Counted from the first letter of the stretch, positions 8,259-18,426 are shown. The stretch: DNA of 64,000 bases from JBNKWA01 sp050299555 (GCA_050299555.1 JBNKWA010000070.1:52654-116653); one strand, 5' to 3'. Notes: generated from the letters alone by a model not told the origin. A program made the numbers and translations.

Positions 8259-9023
8259 ATGCCGTCCCGCGGCATCATCTTCGTTGCCACCGGCGAATCC
8301 TACATAGAGCTGGCGCTGCAGGCGGCGACGTCCTGCAAGCACTGGATGCCCGAGCTGCCCATCGACCTTTTCACCGATGGCGAGGTCAGCCACCCGGCCA
8401 TCGACCGCGCCGTGCCGGTGGGCGAGGCCTGGCGCCGCTCCAAGCTCGACCACATGGCATCCAGCCGCTTCGACGAGACGCTCTATCTCGATGCCGACGT
8501 GGTTGCCGTCGACCGCTTCGACGAGGCCTTCGGGATGCTGGCGCGGTTCGACCTCTGCGGTGCCTACGACCAGATGCGGGTGACCTGGAACGCCAACAAG
8601 ATCTGGCGCGAGGAGGTGCCCGAGAGCTTTCCGCAGATCAACACCGGCGTGCTGTTCTACCGCAACGTCCCAAAGGTGCTGGCGCTGTTCGAGGAATGGC
8701 GCGACGCCGTGCGCGGCCACAAGATGTGGCGCGACCAGCCGGTATTCCGCGAGCTGGTCTGGAAAAGCGACCTCGGCTTCGGCGTGCTGCCCGAGGAGTA
8801 CAACTACATGGCCACCAACACGCTGCCGGCGCTGTCGAACGCCAATTTCAGCCCGCGGCTGATCCATTCGCCGCGCCTGCACCGGCATCTCGACACCGGG
8901 CGCAAGAAGGTCTCGACGCTGGAAGAGCTGCTGGGGCCGGAGCTTCTGGACAAGATCGAGGCGCTGAAGGCGCGGCGGGCCGATATCATCGGCGCCCGTG
9001 CCCGGCGGGCGAAGAACCTTTGA
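8259..9023 (+). CDS. Glycosyltransferase-like GT-A fold protein
   Basis: This 254-residue cytosolic protein shows a nucleotide-diphospho-sugar transferase fold: a first strand GIIFVATGESYIELAL, a DxD metal/sugar-nucleotide motif in LYLDADVVAV (Asp78, Asp80), and an INTGVLFYRN segment as in GT8-like enzymes. It begins 13 bases after mdh, so it is probably co-transcribed with it. The acceptor is unknown. A glycosyltransferase within a TCA-cycle operon is unexpected and fits the run of sulfotransferase and methyltransferase genes found further along between sucC and sucD. Confidence 0.8.
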   Translation: MPSRGIIFVATGESYIELALQAATSCKHWMPELPIDLFTDGEVSHPAIDRAVPVGEAWRRSKLDHMASSRFDETLYLDADVVAVDRFDEAFGMLARFDLCGAYDQMRVTWNANKIWREEVPESFPQINTGVLFYRNVPKVLALFEEWRDAVRGHKMWRDQPVFRELVWKSDLGFGVLPEEYNYMATNTLPALSNANFSPRLIHSPRLHRHLDTGRKKVSTLEELLGPELLDKIEALKARRADIIGARARRAKNL

Positions 9024-9083
9024 GCGGCATCGCGCGCGGGTGATTCGCGGCCGGCGAAAGCGGCGCGGAGAGCACAGGCCAGG

Positions 9084-9120
9084 ATTTGTGATCACAGGAA
9101 AATTGGCCGTGATCACAAAT
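9084..9120. promoter_or_regulatory. Twin palindromic operator upstream of sucC
   Basis: A perfect 12-base inverted repeat (ATTTGTGATCAC ... GTGATCACAAAT) with a 13-base spacer. Each arm is itself almost a full palindrome: TGTGATCACA at 9087-9096 and CGTGATCACA at 9108-9117. The two palindrome centres are 21 bases apart, two helical turns. It lies 146 bases before the sucC start in a GC-rich intergenic region, where the AT-rich arms stand out. The regulator is not identified; two dimers on the same DNA face are suggested. Confidence 0.7.
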
Positions 9121-9265
9121 GTCGGTTTTCTGCCGCGCCCGACGCCAAGCGGGTGTTTTCCCTTTGCCGCCCGACACCTTCGGGCGTAGGACGGGGCCCG
9201 AGGGCGCCGCGTGGTTGCACCGCCCGGAACGGCCGATCGGTGGCGAGGCAGCGCAGGAGACGGAA

Positions 9266-10459
9266 ATGAACATCCACGAATACCAGGCCAAGAAGCTTCT
9301 GCAGGATTTCGGTGCCCCGGTTTCGGACGGCCGCATCGTGCTGCGCGCCGAGGAGGCCAAGACCGCCGCCGGCGAGCTTGACGGGCCGATCTGGGTGGTC
9401 AAGGCGCAGATCCACGCCGGCGGCCGCGGCAAGGGCAGCTTCAAGGAGACGACCGCAGGCGACAAGGGCGGGGTGCGGGTCACCAAGTCGGTGGGCGAGG
9501 CCGCCGACGAGGCGATGAGGATGCTGGGCCGCACGCTGGTCACCAAGCAGACCGGCCCGGTCGGCAAGCAGGTCAACCGCATCTATATCGAGGACGGCTC
9601 GGATATCGAGCGCGAGCTCTATTTGGCGCTGCTCGTCGACCGCAAGTCCAGCCGCGTCGCCTTCGTCTGCTCCACCGAGGGCGGCATGGACATCGAGGAG
9701 GTGGCCCACAGCACCCCCGAGAAGATCCTGACCCTGACCATCGACCCGGCCACCGGCATCCAGGGCTTCCACGGCCGCCGCATCGCCTTCGCGCTGGGCC
9801 TGAAGGGCAACCAGGTCAAGCAGTGCGTGAAGCTGGTCAACACGCTCTACGACATGTTCATGAGCAAGGACATGGAGATGCTGGAGATCAACCCGCTGAT
9901 CGTCACCAAGGCCGGCAACGTGCACTGCCTCGACGCCAAGATGGGCTTCGATTCCAACGCGCTCTATCGCCATCCCGACATCCTGGCGCTGCGCGACGAG
10001 TCCGAAGAGGACCCCAAGGAACTGGCGGCCTCGAAGTTCGACCTCAACTACATCGCGCTCGACGGCGAGATCGGCTGCATGGTCAACGGCGCCGGGCTGG
10101 CGATGGCGACCATGGACATCATCAAGCTCTACGGTGCCTCGCCGGCCAACTTCCTCGACGTCGGCGGCGGCGCCACCAAGGACAAGGTCACCGAGGCGTT
10201 CAAGATCATCACCTCGGATCCCAACGTGAAGGGGATCCTGGTCAACATCTTCGGCGGCATCATGCGCTGCGACGTGATCGCCGAGGGGGTGATCGCCGCC
10301 GTCAAGGAAGTGGGGCTGACGGTGCCGCTGGTGGTGCGGCTCGAAGGCACCAACGTCGAAAAGGGCAAGGCGATCCTGAACGAGTCGGGCCTCAACGTGA
10401 TCGCCGCCGACGACCTCGGCGACGCGGCGCAGAAGATCGTCAAGGCGGTGAAGGGGTGA
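9266..10459 (+). CDS. sucC: Succinyl-CoA synthetase beta subunit
   Basis: This is the ADP-forming (or GDP-forming) succinate-CoA ligase beta chain of 397 residues. It starts MNIHEYQAKKLLQDFGAPV, the family signature. The ATP-grasp domain occupies the first 240 residues and the CoA-ligase domain the rest, with the conserved GLAMATMDIIK and NIFGGIMRCDVIAEG. Its obligate partner sucD is 2.1 kb downstream, separated by three unrelated genes. The preceding intergenic region carries the twin palindromic site, so sucC may head its own transcript. The stop overlaps the GTG start of the next gene. Confidence 0.97.
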   Translation: MNIHEYQAKKLLQDFGAPVSDGRIVLRAEEAKTAAGELDGPIWVVKAQIHAGGRGKGSFKETTAGDKGGVRVTKSVGEAADEAMRMLGRTLVTKQTGPVGKQVNRIYIEDGSDIERELYLALLVDRKSSRVAFVCSTEGGMDIEEVAHSTPEKILTLTIDPATGIQGFHGRRIAFALGLKGNQVKQCVKLVNTLYDMFMSKDMEMLEINPLIVTKAGNVHCLDAKMGFDSNALYRHPDILALRDESEEDPKELAASKFDLNYIALDGEIGCMVNGAGLAMATMDIIKLYGASPANFLDVGGGATKDKVTEAFKIITSDPNVKGILVNIFGGIMRCDVIAEGVIAAVKEVGLTVPLVVRLEGTNVEKGKAILNESGLNVIAADDLGDAAQKIVKAVKG

Positions 10460-10938
10460 GGAGCGCCGTACTCGCGCTCTCGGCGGTCGCGCTCCTCGCG
10501 GCGTGCGAACCCGTGCCGCCGCAGCTCCCTACCGGGATGGCGCCGGTCGCGATCTTGTCGGAAGGCGTTGGCGATGCGGACCCGGGTACCCAGATGCCCA
10601 CCAGCGCGCAGGTCACACAGCTTTTCGAGGCGGTCTGCGTCGATACCTATCCCAGCTTTGCTTCCGCGCCCAAGGTGTTGGCGGGTCTGCCGCTGAAGCG
10701 CAACAGCGCGAACGGGATCTACTATCACAAGACCCTCGATCTCTCGATTGCGCTGCTCGACACAGGCGAGCAAAAGGCCTGCTCGATGATCTTCGCATCC
10801 ACCGGCGATCCAAGGGTCAAGCTCGACGGTGTCGGCAGGATCGAGGGGCTTCCGGCCGACCACTTCGGAGGTCTGATCCTGGGCAAGGTCGCGGCCCCGC
10901 ACTATCTCAACATCCAGCTCGTTGGCGACCGATCATGA
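10456..10938 (+). CDS. Small lipoprotein, unknown function
   Basis: A 160-residue lipoprotein read from a GTG that overlaps the sucC stop (GTGA), a typical coupling arrangement. The N terminus VRSAVLALSAVALLAAC has a lipobox LLAAC with the lipidated Cys at 17. The mature region includes a segment VTQLFEAVCVDTYPSF and a second cysteine in QKACSMIF, a pattern common to small alphaproteobacterial envelope proteins. An ATG-initiated reading is not available without losing the signal peptide, so the GTG start is favoured. No enzymatic motif is seen. Surface location suits the neighbouring sulfotransferase and methyltransferase. Confidence 0.75.
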   Translation: MRSAVLALSAVALLAACEPVPPQLPTGMAPVAILSEGVGDADPGTQMPTSAQVTQLFEAVCVDTYPSFASAPKVLAGLPLKRNSANGIYYHKTLDLSIALLDTGEQKACSMIFASTGDPRVKLDGVGRIEGLPADHFGGLILGKVAAPHYLNIQLVGDRS

Positions 10939-11001
10939 CCGCAGGTGCCAACCGGCCAACAAGCAGGATGCGTCCGCGCAGACGGTGACGGATACCCCGC
11001 C

Positions 11002-11733
11002 ATGATCATCAGCCACGAGCACCGGTTCATCTTCCTGCGCACGCTGAAGACGGCGGGGAAGTCGGTGTCGGCCGCGATCGCCTCGCGGCTGCCCGAGGGC
11101 GACGTGGTGATCAACAAGCCCGAGCATCGCGAGCGTATCCACATCCCCAAGAACTCGGTGCGGCGGCTGATGCCCACCATCTTCGGGCTCGCCCATCACG
11201 CCCGCGCCCGTGACGTGCGGGCGGTGCTGGGGGCCAAGACCTTCGACAGCTATTTCAAGTTCGCCATCGAGCGGAACCCCTGGGACCGGCAGGTCAGCTT
11301 CTACCACCACCGGCGGACGCGGCAGGGCCAGGCCGACCGCAACCTCAGCCGCGACCTGTTGAACCCCATGTACCGGATGCTGCACACTTGGCGGGTGTGG
11401 AACTGGGACGTCTATGCCATCGACGGCACCGTGGTCGCTGACGAGATCATCGACTACCGTCATCTCGACACCCTGCTGCCGCATCTGTTCGAGCGCATCG
11501 GCATCGGCACCGGCATCGAGCTGCCGCGGCTGAACGCCGGCAACAAGACCGACCACCGGCACTATTCGTACAGCTACACCGCCGAGGCGCGCGACTTCGT
11601 GCGCCAGACCTATGCCGGCGAGATCGAGACCTTCGGCTACGGGTTCGAGGACCAGTCGGGCCGCGGCCTCGACCTGCCGGGCAGCGAGCCCGACGGCGGT
11701 GTGCTGTGGCAGCGCGCGGGGGTGGCGGCATGA
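11002..11733 (+). CDS. Sulfotransferase family 2 domain protein
   Basis: This 243-residue protein resembles carbohydrate sulfotransferases. HRFIFLRTLKTAGKS (residues 7-21) is the PAPS 5'-phosphosulfate loop, and FKFAIERNPWDRQVSFY contains the Arg and Ser expected to bind the 3'-phosphate. The start at 11002 was chosen because the loop then lies 15 residues from the N terminus, as in relatives. The stop overlaps the methyltransferase ATG by four bases. The likely job is sulfation of an exported glycan or lipid; the acceptor is unknown. Located between the two succinyl-CoA synthetase genes. Confidence 0.85.
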   Translation: MIISHEHRFIFLRTLKTAGKSVSAAIASRLPEGDVVINKPEHRERIHIPKNSVRRLMPTIFGLAHHARARDVRAVLGAKTFDSYFKFAIERNPWDRQVSFYHHRRTRQGQADRNLSRDLLNPMYRMLHTWRVWNWDVYAIDGTVVADEIIDYRHLDTLLPHLFERIGIGTGIELPRLNAGNKTDHRHYSYSYTAEARDFVRQTYAGEIETFGYGFEDQSGRGLDLPGSEPDGGVLWQRAGVAA

Positions 11734-12569
11734 CCACACCCGTGGCAACGCTGGAACCGGGCACCGGGGCCGCCCCGGCGCCGGAGCGGGACTGTCCCGC
11801 CTGCGGCGGCAGCGCCTGCGCCGAGGTGCCGGACTATTCGCCGGCGCCGTGGCGGATCGTCACCTGCGACGCATGCGGCTTCGTCTATCTGAAGAACCCG
11901 CCGGGCTATGAGGCGCTGGTCGAGGATTTCGCCTGGGAGCGCACCTATGCCGAGCGCGATGCGGAGCGGAAGAAGAAGCACGGCCGCCTGCGCAGCGCCA
12001 ACCGGGCGCTGAAGGCCTGGCTGCGGCGGCTGAAGGGTGACGCCAACGCCCGCTTCGCCGGCATGTTCGGCCCCGGCAGGGTGCTGGACATCGGTTGCGG
12101 CGACGGCCGCCGCATCGGCCCGCCGATGACCCCCTACGGGATCGAGCTGTCGGCGGCGCTGCATGCCCGCGCCGACGAACGCATGCGGGGGCTGGGCGGC
12201 TATTGCGTGCACGCGCCCGGCGCCGAGGGGCTGGCCGCCTTCCAAGACGGCTTCTTCGACGGCGTGCTGATGCATTCCTACCTGGAGCACGAGGCGGCGC
12301 CGCTGACGGCGCTGACCGGCGCCTTCCGGGTGCTCAGGCCCGGCGGCAAGGTGTTCGTGCGGGTGCCCAACTATGCCTCGCTGAACCGCCACATCGCCGG
12401 CGCCGGCTGGTGCGGCTTCCGCTATCCCGACCACGTCAACTACTTCACGCTTGCCAGCCTCACCGCCATGGCCGCGAAAGCCGGCTTTTCCACCCGGCTG
12501 GTCAACCGCCTGAACCTGTGGGTGGACGACAACATCCACGCGCTTCTCACCAAGCCGACAACCGCATAG
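11730..12569 (+). CDS. SAM-dependent methyltransferase with zinc ribbon
   Basis: This protein has 279 residues. The N terminus carries a zinc-ribbon pair, CPACGG and CDACGF, followed by a class I methyltransferase domain with the SAM loop VLDIGCGDGRRIG and the post-I/motif region FFDGVLMHSYLEHEAAPLTAL. This architecture occurs in methyltransferases of polysaccharide and lipid modification loci. The ATG overlaps the upstream sulfotransferase stop, so the two form a coupled pair. Eleven bases separate it from the TTG of sucD. Confidence 0.87.
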   Translation: MTTPVATLEPGTGAAPAPERDCPACGGSACAEVPDYSPAPWRIVTCDACGFVYLKNPPGYEALVEDFAWERTYAERDAERKKKHGRLRSANRALKAWLRRLKGDANARFAGMFGPGRVLDIGCGDGRRIGPPMTPYGIELSAALHARADERMRGLGGYCVHAPGAEGLAAFQDGFFDGVLMHSYLEHEAAPLTALTGAFRVLRPGGKVFVRVPNYASLNRHIAGAGWCGFRYPDHVNYFTLASLTAMAAKAGFSTRLVNRLNLWVDDNIHALLTKPTTA

Positions 12570-12580
12570 GGACCGAGACA

Positions 12581-13462
<882 letters not shown>

Positions 13463-13534
13463 ACCAGACCCCGCGCCGCGACCCGGCGCACCACTCGAAG
13501 GGAGCGGACGCCGCAAACCGACGCCCGGAATGAC

Positions 13535-16492
13535 ATGACCGACCAGACACCGAACGACCTGTTCCGCGCCTCTTCCTTCCTGCAGGGGCACAACGCGGCC
13601 TTCGTGGAGCAGCTCTATGCCCGCTGGGCCAACGACCCCGAGGCGGTGGACGAGGGCTGGCGCGCCTTCTTCCGCTCGCTGGGCGACGACGGAATGCAGG
13701 TCAAGCGCGAGGCCAGCGGGCCGTCCTGGGCGCGTACCGACTGGCCGCCGCAGCCCGACGGCGAGCTGGTCTCGGCGCTCGACGGGCAGTGGGCGCCCGA
13801 GGAAGGGCGGCGGCTGGGCGACAAGATCGCCGCCAAGGCGGCCGCGGGCGGCATCTCGCTTTCGCAGGATCAGATCCGCCAGACGGTCACCGACAGCCTG
13901 CGCGCCCTCATGCTGATCCGCGCCTACCGCATCCGCGGCCATCTCGCCGCCGATCTCGACCCGCTCGGCCTTATCGAGCGGGCGCCGCACCCCGAGCTTG
14001 ACCCGGCCTCATACGGCTTCGCCGAGGCCGATCTCGACCGGCCGATCTTCATCGACAACGTGCTGGGGCTGGAAACCGCCTCGATGCGCGAGATCGTGGC
14101 CATCGTGAAGCGCACCTATTGCGGCACTTTCGCGCTTCAGTACATGCACATCTCCGATCCGGTCCAGGCGGCCTGGCTGAAGGAACGGATCGAGGGTTAC
14201 GGCAAGGAGATCGCCTTTACCCGCGAGGGCCGCAAGGCGATCCTCAACAAGCTGGTCGAGGCCGAAGGCTTCGAGAAGTTCCTGCATGTCAAGTACATGG
14301 GTACCAAGCGCTTCGGGCTGGACGGCGCCGAGGCGCTGGTGCCGGCGATGGAGCAGATCGTCAAGCGCGGCGGCGCGCTGGGGGTCAGGGAGATCGTCAT
14401 CGGCATGCCGCACCGCGGCCGGCTGAACGTGCTGGCCACCGTCATGGGCAAGCCCTATCGGGCGATCTTCAACGAATTCCAGGGCGGCAGCTTCAAGCCC
14501 GACGAGGTCGAGGGCTCCGGCGACGTGAAGTACCATCTGGGTGCCTCGTCCGACCGCGAGTTCGACGGCAATAACGTGCATCTCAGCCTGACCGCCAACC
14601 CCAGCCATCTGGAGGCGGTCAACCCGGTGGTGCTGGGCAAGGTCCGCGCCAAGCAGAGCCAGCTCAACGATACCGAGCACCGCATGGTGCTGCCGGTGCT
14701 CCTGCATGGCGACGCCGCCTTTGCCGGCCAGGGCGTGGTCGCCGAATGCTTCGGGCTGTCGGGGCTGAAGGGCCACCGCACGGGCGGCACCATCCACGTC
14801 ATCGTCAACAACCAGATCGGCTTCACCACCAGCCCGCACCATTCGCGCTCGTCGCCCTATCCCACCGATATCGCGCTGATGGTCGAGGCGCCGATCTTCC
14901 ACGTCAACGGCGACGACCCCGAGGCGGTGGTGCATGCCGCCAAGGTCGCCACCGAGTTCCGCCAGATGTTCGGCAAGGACGTGGTGCTCGACATCTTCTG
15001 CTATCGCCGCTTCGGCCATAACGAGGGTGACGAGCCGATGTTCACCCAGCCGCAGATGTACAAGGCGATCAAGGTCCACAAGACCACGCTGCAGGTCTAT
15101 ACCGAGCGGCTGATCCGCGACGGGCTGATCCCCGAGGGCGAGATCGAGGACATGAAGGCGGCCTTCCAGGCGCAACTGAACCAGGATTTCGAACTGGCCA
15201 AGGCCTATCGGCCCAACAAGGCAGACTGGCTTGACGGCAAGTGGTCCGGGCTCGGCCCCCAGGGCCAGCGCTACCAGCGCGGCAAGACCTCGGTCGACAT
15301 GGCCGTGCTCAAGGACGTGGGCGGGGCGCTGACCCGGCTGCCCGAGGGCTTTCAGCCGCACAAGACCATCGAGCGGCTGCTCGATACCAAGCGCAAGATG
15401 ATCGAGACCGGAGAGGGGCTCGACTGGGCCACCGCCGAGGCGCTGGCCTTCGGCACGCTGCTGCTGGAGGGCTACCCGGTGCGGCTGGCCGGTCAGGATT
15501 CGGTGCGCGGCACGTTCAGCCAGCGCCATGCGGCGGTGAACGACCAGGATACCGAAGAGCGCTACTTCTTCCTCAACCACGTGCGCGAGAAGCAGGCGAC
15601 GCTCGACGTCATCGACTCGATGCTGTCGGAATACGCGCTTCTGGGCTTCGAGTACGGCTACAGCCTGGCCGAGCCCAACACGCTGACCCTGTGGGAGGCG
15701 CAGTTCGGCGACTTCGCCAACGGCGCCCAGATCATGATCGACCAGTTCATCTCGTCGGGCGAGAAGAAATGGCTGCGCATGTCGGGGCTGGTGCTGCTTC
15801 TGCCGCATGGCTACGAGGGCCAGGGGCCCGAGCACAGCTCGGCCCGGCTGGAGCGGTTCCTGCAAATGTGCGCCGAGGACAACTGGATCGTCGCCAACTG
15901 CACGACGCCGGCGAACTATTTCCACATCCTGCGCCGGCAGCTGCACCGCAGCTTCCGCAAGCCGCTGGTGCTGATGACGCCGAAATCGCTGCTCAGGCAC
16001 AAGCTGGCGGTCTCCAGGCTCGAGGAGATGGCCACCGGGTCCAGCTTCCACCGGGTCCTGTGGGACGATGCCCAGTACGGCAACTCGCCCACGAAGCTGA
16101 AGCCCGACGCCAAGATCAAGCGCGTGGTGCTGTGCTCGGGCAAGGTCTATTTCGACCTCCTGGAGGCCCGCGACACCGAGGGCCTCGACGACGTCTATAT
16201 TCTCAGGCTCGAACAGTTCTATCCGTTCCCGGCCCAGAGCCTGGTCAAGGAGCTGAAGCGCTTCACCCATGCCCAGGTGATCTGGTGCCAGGAAGAGCCC
16301 AAGAACCAGGGCGGCTGGAGCTTCGTCGAGCCCAACCTCGAATGGGTGCTTGGCCGCATCAAGGCCAAGTCCCAGCGCCCGATCTATGCCGGCCGTCCCG
16401 CCGCCGCCTCGTCGGCGACCGGGCTCGCCCGCCAGCACACCGCACAGCAGCAGGCCCTCGTGACCGAGGCGCTGACAGGCAAGAAGGACTGA
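13535..16492 (+). CDS. sucA: 2-oxoglutarate dehydrogenase E1 component
   Basis: This is the thiamine diphosphate-dependent decarboxylase of the 2-oxoglutarate dehydrogenase complex, 985 residues, full family length. The N-terminal E2-binding segment (NDLFRASSFLQGHNAAFVEQLYARW) is followed by the TPP domain with VIGMPHRGRLNVL and the metal motif region VNGDDPEAVVHA, then the transketolase-like domain with GYEGQGPEHSSARLERFLQ and a C-terminal domain with QEEPKNQGGW. It is followed five bases later by sucB, so E1 and E2 are made from one transcript. Confidence 0.98.
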   Translation: MTDQTPNDLFRASSFLQGHNAAFVEQLYARWANDPEAVDEGWRAFFRSLGDDGMQVKREASGPSWARTDWPPQPDGELVSALDGQWAPEEGRRLGDKIAAKAAAGGISLSQDQIRQTVTDSLRALMLIRAYRIRGHLAADLDPLGLIERAPHPELDPASYGFAEADLDRPIFIDNVLGLETASMREIVAIVKRTYCGTFALQYMHISDPVQAAWLKERIEGYGKEIAFTREGRKAILNKLVEAEGFEKFLHVKYMGTKRFGLDGAEALVPAMEQIVKRGGALGVREIVIGMPHRGRLNVLATVMGKPYRAIFNEFQGGSFKPDEVEGSGDVKYHLGASSDREFDGNNVHLSLTANPSHLEAVNPVVLGKVRAKQSQLNDTEHRMVLPVLLHGDAAFAGQGVVAECFGLSGLKGHRTGGTIHVIVNNQIGFTTSPHHSRSSPYPTDIALMVEAPIFHVNGDDPEAVVHAAKVATEFRQMFGKDVVLDIFCYRRFGHNEGDEPMFTQPQMYKAIKVHKTTLQVYTERLIRDGLIPEGEIEDMKAAFQAQLNQDFELAKAYRPNKADWLDGKWSGLGPQGQRYQRGKTSVDMAVLKDVGGALTRLPEGFQPHKTIERLLDTKRKMIETGEGLDWATAEALAFGTLLLEGYPVRLAGQDSVRGTFSQRHAAVNDQDTEERYFFLNHVREKQATLDVIDSMLSEYALLGFEYGYSLAEPNTLTLWEAQFGDFANGAQIMIDQFISSGEKKWLRMSGLVLLLPHGYEGQGPEHSSARLERFLQMCAEDNWIVANCTTPANYFHILRRQLHRSFRKPLVLMTPKSLLRHKLAVSRLEEMATGSSFHRVLWDDAQYGNSPTKLKPDAKIKRVVLCSGKVYFDLLEARDTEGLDDVYILRLEQFYPFPAQSLVKELKRFTHAQVIWCQEEPKNQGGWSFVEPNLEWVLGRIKAKSQRPIYAGRPAAASSATGLARQHTAQQQALVTEALTGKKD

Positions 16493-16497
16493 TTTCG

Positions 16498-17766
16498 ATG
16501 GCCGAAATTCGCGTACCCACGCTGGGCGAAAGCGTCACCGAGGCGACGCTGGCGACCTGGTTCAAGAAGGCCGGCGACGCCGTCCGGGTGGACGAGATGC
16601 TGTGCGAGCTGGAGACCGACAAGGTCACCGTCGAGGTGCCGTCCTCGGTCGCCGGCGTGATCGAGGAACTGGTGGTCAAGGAAGGCGAGACCGTGGGCGT
16701 CAACGCCCTGCTGGCCACGGTGCAGGAGGGCGCCGCCGGTGCCGCCAAGCCCGCCGCCGCCGCTCCGGCCAAGGCCGAGGCGGCCGCCAAGGCCCCGGCC
16801 AAGGCCGAGGCCGCCCCGGCCGCGGCAACCGCCCGGGGGGATGTGGAAAACGCCCCCTCGGCCAACAAGATCATGGCCGAGAAGGGCATCGACCCAGCCA
16901 CGGTGCAGGGCTCGGGCCGCGACGGCCGCATCATGAAGGAGGACGTGCTGGGCGCCGCCCCCGCCGCTGCCCCCTCCGCCTCGGCAGGGGCCGAGGCTGC
17001 CGCCGCCGCCTTCACCGCCGCCCCGCCGGCACCGGCCACCCGCGGCCCGGTGGCGGCCGAGGACTCGGCCCGTGAGGAGCGGGTCAAGATGACCCGGCTG
17101 CGCCAGACCATCGCCCGGCGCCTCAAGGACGCCCAGAACACCGCAGCCATGCTGACCACCTACAACGAGGTGGACATGACCGGCGTCATGGAGCTGCGCA
17201 ACGAATACAAGACCGCCTTCGAGAAGAAGCACGGCGTCAAGCTCGGCTTCATGTCGTTCTTCGCCAAGGCCTGCGTGCACGCGCTCTTCGAGGTGCCCGA
17301 GGTCAATGCCGAGATCGACGGCACCGACATCGTCTACAAGAACTACGTCCACATGGGCGTCGCCGTGGGCACCCCCACCGGGCTCGTTGTGCCGGTGGTG
17401 CGCGACTGCGACCGCATGAGCTTCGCCGCCATCGAGAAGAAGATCGCCGAGCTTGGCCTGCGCGCCCGCGACGGCAAGCTGTCGATGGCCGAGATGCAGG
17501 GCGGCAGCTTCACCATCTCCAACGGCGGCGTCTACGGCTCGCTGATGTCCTCGCCGATCCTGAACCCGCCGCAATCGGGCATCCTCGGCATGCACAAGAT
17601 CCAGGAGCGGCCGATGGTGGTCGGCGGCCAGATCGTGGCGCGGCCGATGATGTATCTGGCGCTTTCCTACGATCACCGCATCGTCGACGGCAAGGGCGCG
17701 GTGACCTTCCTGGTGCGGGTCAAGGAATGCCTCGAGGACCCGCGCCGGCTGTTGATGGACATCTGA
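16498..17766 (+). CDS. sucB: Dihydrolipoyl succinyltransferase E2
   Basis: This 422-residue E2 component of the 2-oxoglutarate dehydrogenase complex has a single lipoyl domain at 1-75 with the lipoylated Lys42 in ELETDKVTVEV, then a flexible Ala/Pro/Lys linker (about 80-115). A peripheral subunit-binding domain follows at about 118-152 (NAPSANKIMAEKGID), a second Ala-rich linker, and the catalytic domain from about 190 with SYDHRIVDGKGA, where His393 and Asp397 act in acyl transfer. One lipoyl domain is the usual number for SucB. Confidence 0.98.
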   Translation: MAEIRVPTLGESVTEATLATWFKKAGDAVRVDEMLCELETDKVTVEVPSSVAGVIEELVVKEGETVGVNALLATVQEGAAGAAKPAAAAPAKAEAAAKAPAKAEAAPAAATARGDVENAPSANKIMAEKGIDPATVQGSGRDGRIMKEDVLGAAPAAAPSASAGAEAAAAAFTAAPPAPATRGPVAAEDSAREERVKMTRLRQTIARRLKDAQNTAAMLTTYNEVDMTGVMELRNEYKTAFEKKHGVKLGFMSFFAKACVHALFEVPEVNAEIDGTDIVYKNYVHMGVAVGTPTGLVVPVVRDCDRMSFAAIEKKIAELGLRARDGKLSMAEMQGGSFTISNGGVYGSLMSSPILNPPQSGILGMHKIQERPMVVGGQIVARPMMYLALSYDHRIVDGKGAVTFLVRVKECLEDPRRLLMDI

Positions 17767-17873
17767 TGCAGGCACTGTGGCGGCTGGCGCTGAAATACGC
17801 GCCGGTCGCGGCCTACCTCGTCCGGGTCGGTTTCCTGCGCTGGCGGCGCCCGCGCGAGGAAGTCTTCAAGTAG
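17766..17873 (+). CDS. 35-residue small protein after sucB
   Basis: The ATG shares a base with the sucB stop (TGATG), so reinitiation is likely. The product reads MQALWRLALKYAPVAAYLVR, then GFLRWRRPREEVFK: one amphipathic hydrophobic segment with a strongly basic tail, suggesting a membrane-associated peptide. Codon use is as GC-rich as sucB. Its last eight bases overlap the 3' end of the convergent hydrolase. It is too short for routine gene callers. Coding status is inferred from the stop-start overlap and amino-acid composition only. Confidence 0.55.
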   Translation: MQALWRLALKYAPVAAYLVRVGFLRWRRPREEVFK

Positions 17874-18426
17874 CCAGCCGGGCCAGCGACAGGATGTCCC
17901 GGGCGACCTCGCCCAGATCGTCGTTCAGCTGGTGGTCGCGCCCCGGGAGAATGCGGACGACCGCCTGCGGGATCAGCGTGGCATAAAGCCCTGCATGCGC
18001 CACCGGCGCGATTTCGTCCTCGGCGCCGTGATAGAGGAACACCGGCATGCCGGCCGGCAGCCGCTCCGCCAGGTCGGCAGGTGTCGCGATTTCGTCGCTG
18101 GTCCATCCCCCGTCGCCGACAAAGGGCGCGGCGATCAGGATCAGGGCCGCCGGCGCGAATGCAGGCTGCTCCTCGGCAAGGACGTTGACCAGAATGGTGC
18201 CGCCGATGGAATGGCCGACGAGCACGGCACCGTCGTCGAGTTGGCTGAACTCGTCCAGCAACGCGCCTTTCCAGGCGGAATAGGTGGGATCGTCCTCGTT
18301 CGGCATCCGCGGATAACGGATATCGCATCCGTCGAGGCCGCCTTCGAGGCTCCGGACCAGCTTGACGTCCCAGTCGTCATGGGTTCCCGCGCCGGCGCCC
18401 TGAACGAACAGAATGCTGTGCGGCAC
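17866..18426 (-). CDS. Alpha/beta hydrolase (serine hydrolase, RBBP9/YdeN-like)
   Basis: This 186-residue alpha/beta hydrolase fold protein has SILFVQGAGAGTH at the first strand/oxyanion region, the nucleophile elbow VGHSIGG, an Asp in HGAEDEIAP and the terminal GRDHQLND His. The size and layout resemble small RBBP9/YdeN esterases. A GTG start at 18426 was chosen because GGAGGAG lies five bases before it; longer frames upstream lack such a site. It is convergent with the TCA cluster and interrupts it between sucB and lpd. Substrate unknown. Confidence 0.87.
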   Translation of the reverse strand: MPHSILFVQGAGAGTHDDWDVKLVRSLEGGLDGCDIRYPRMPNEDDPTYSAWKGALLDEFSQLDDGAVLVGHSIGGTILVNVLAEEQPAFAPAALILIAAPFVGDGGWTSDEIATPADLAERLPAGMPVFLYHGAEDEIAPVAHAGLYATLIPQAVVRILPGRDHQLNDDLGEVARDILSLARLAT

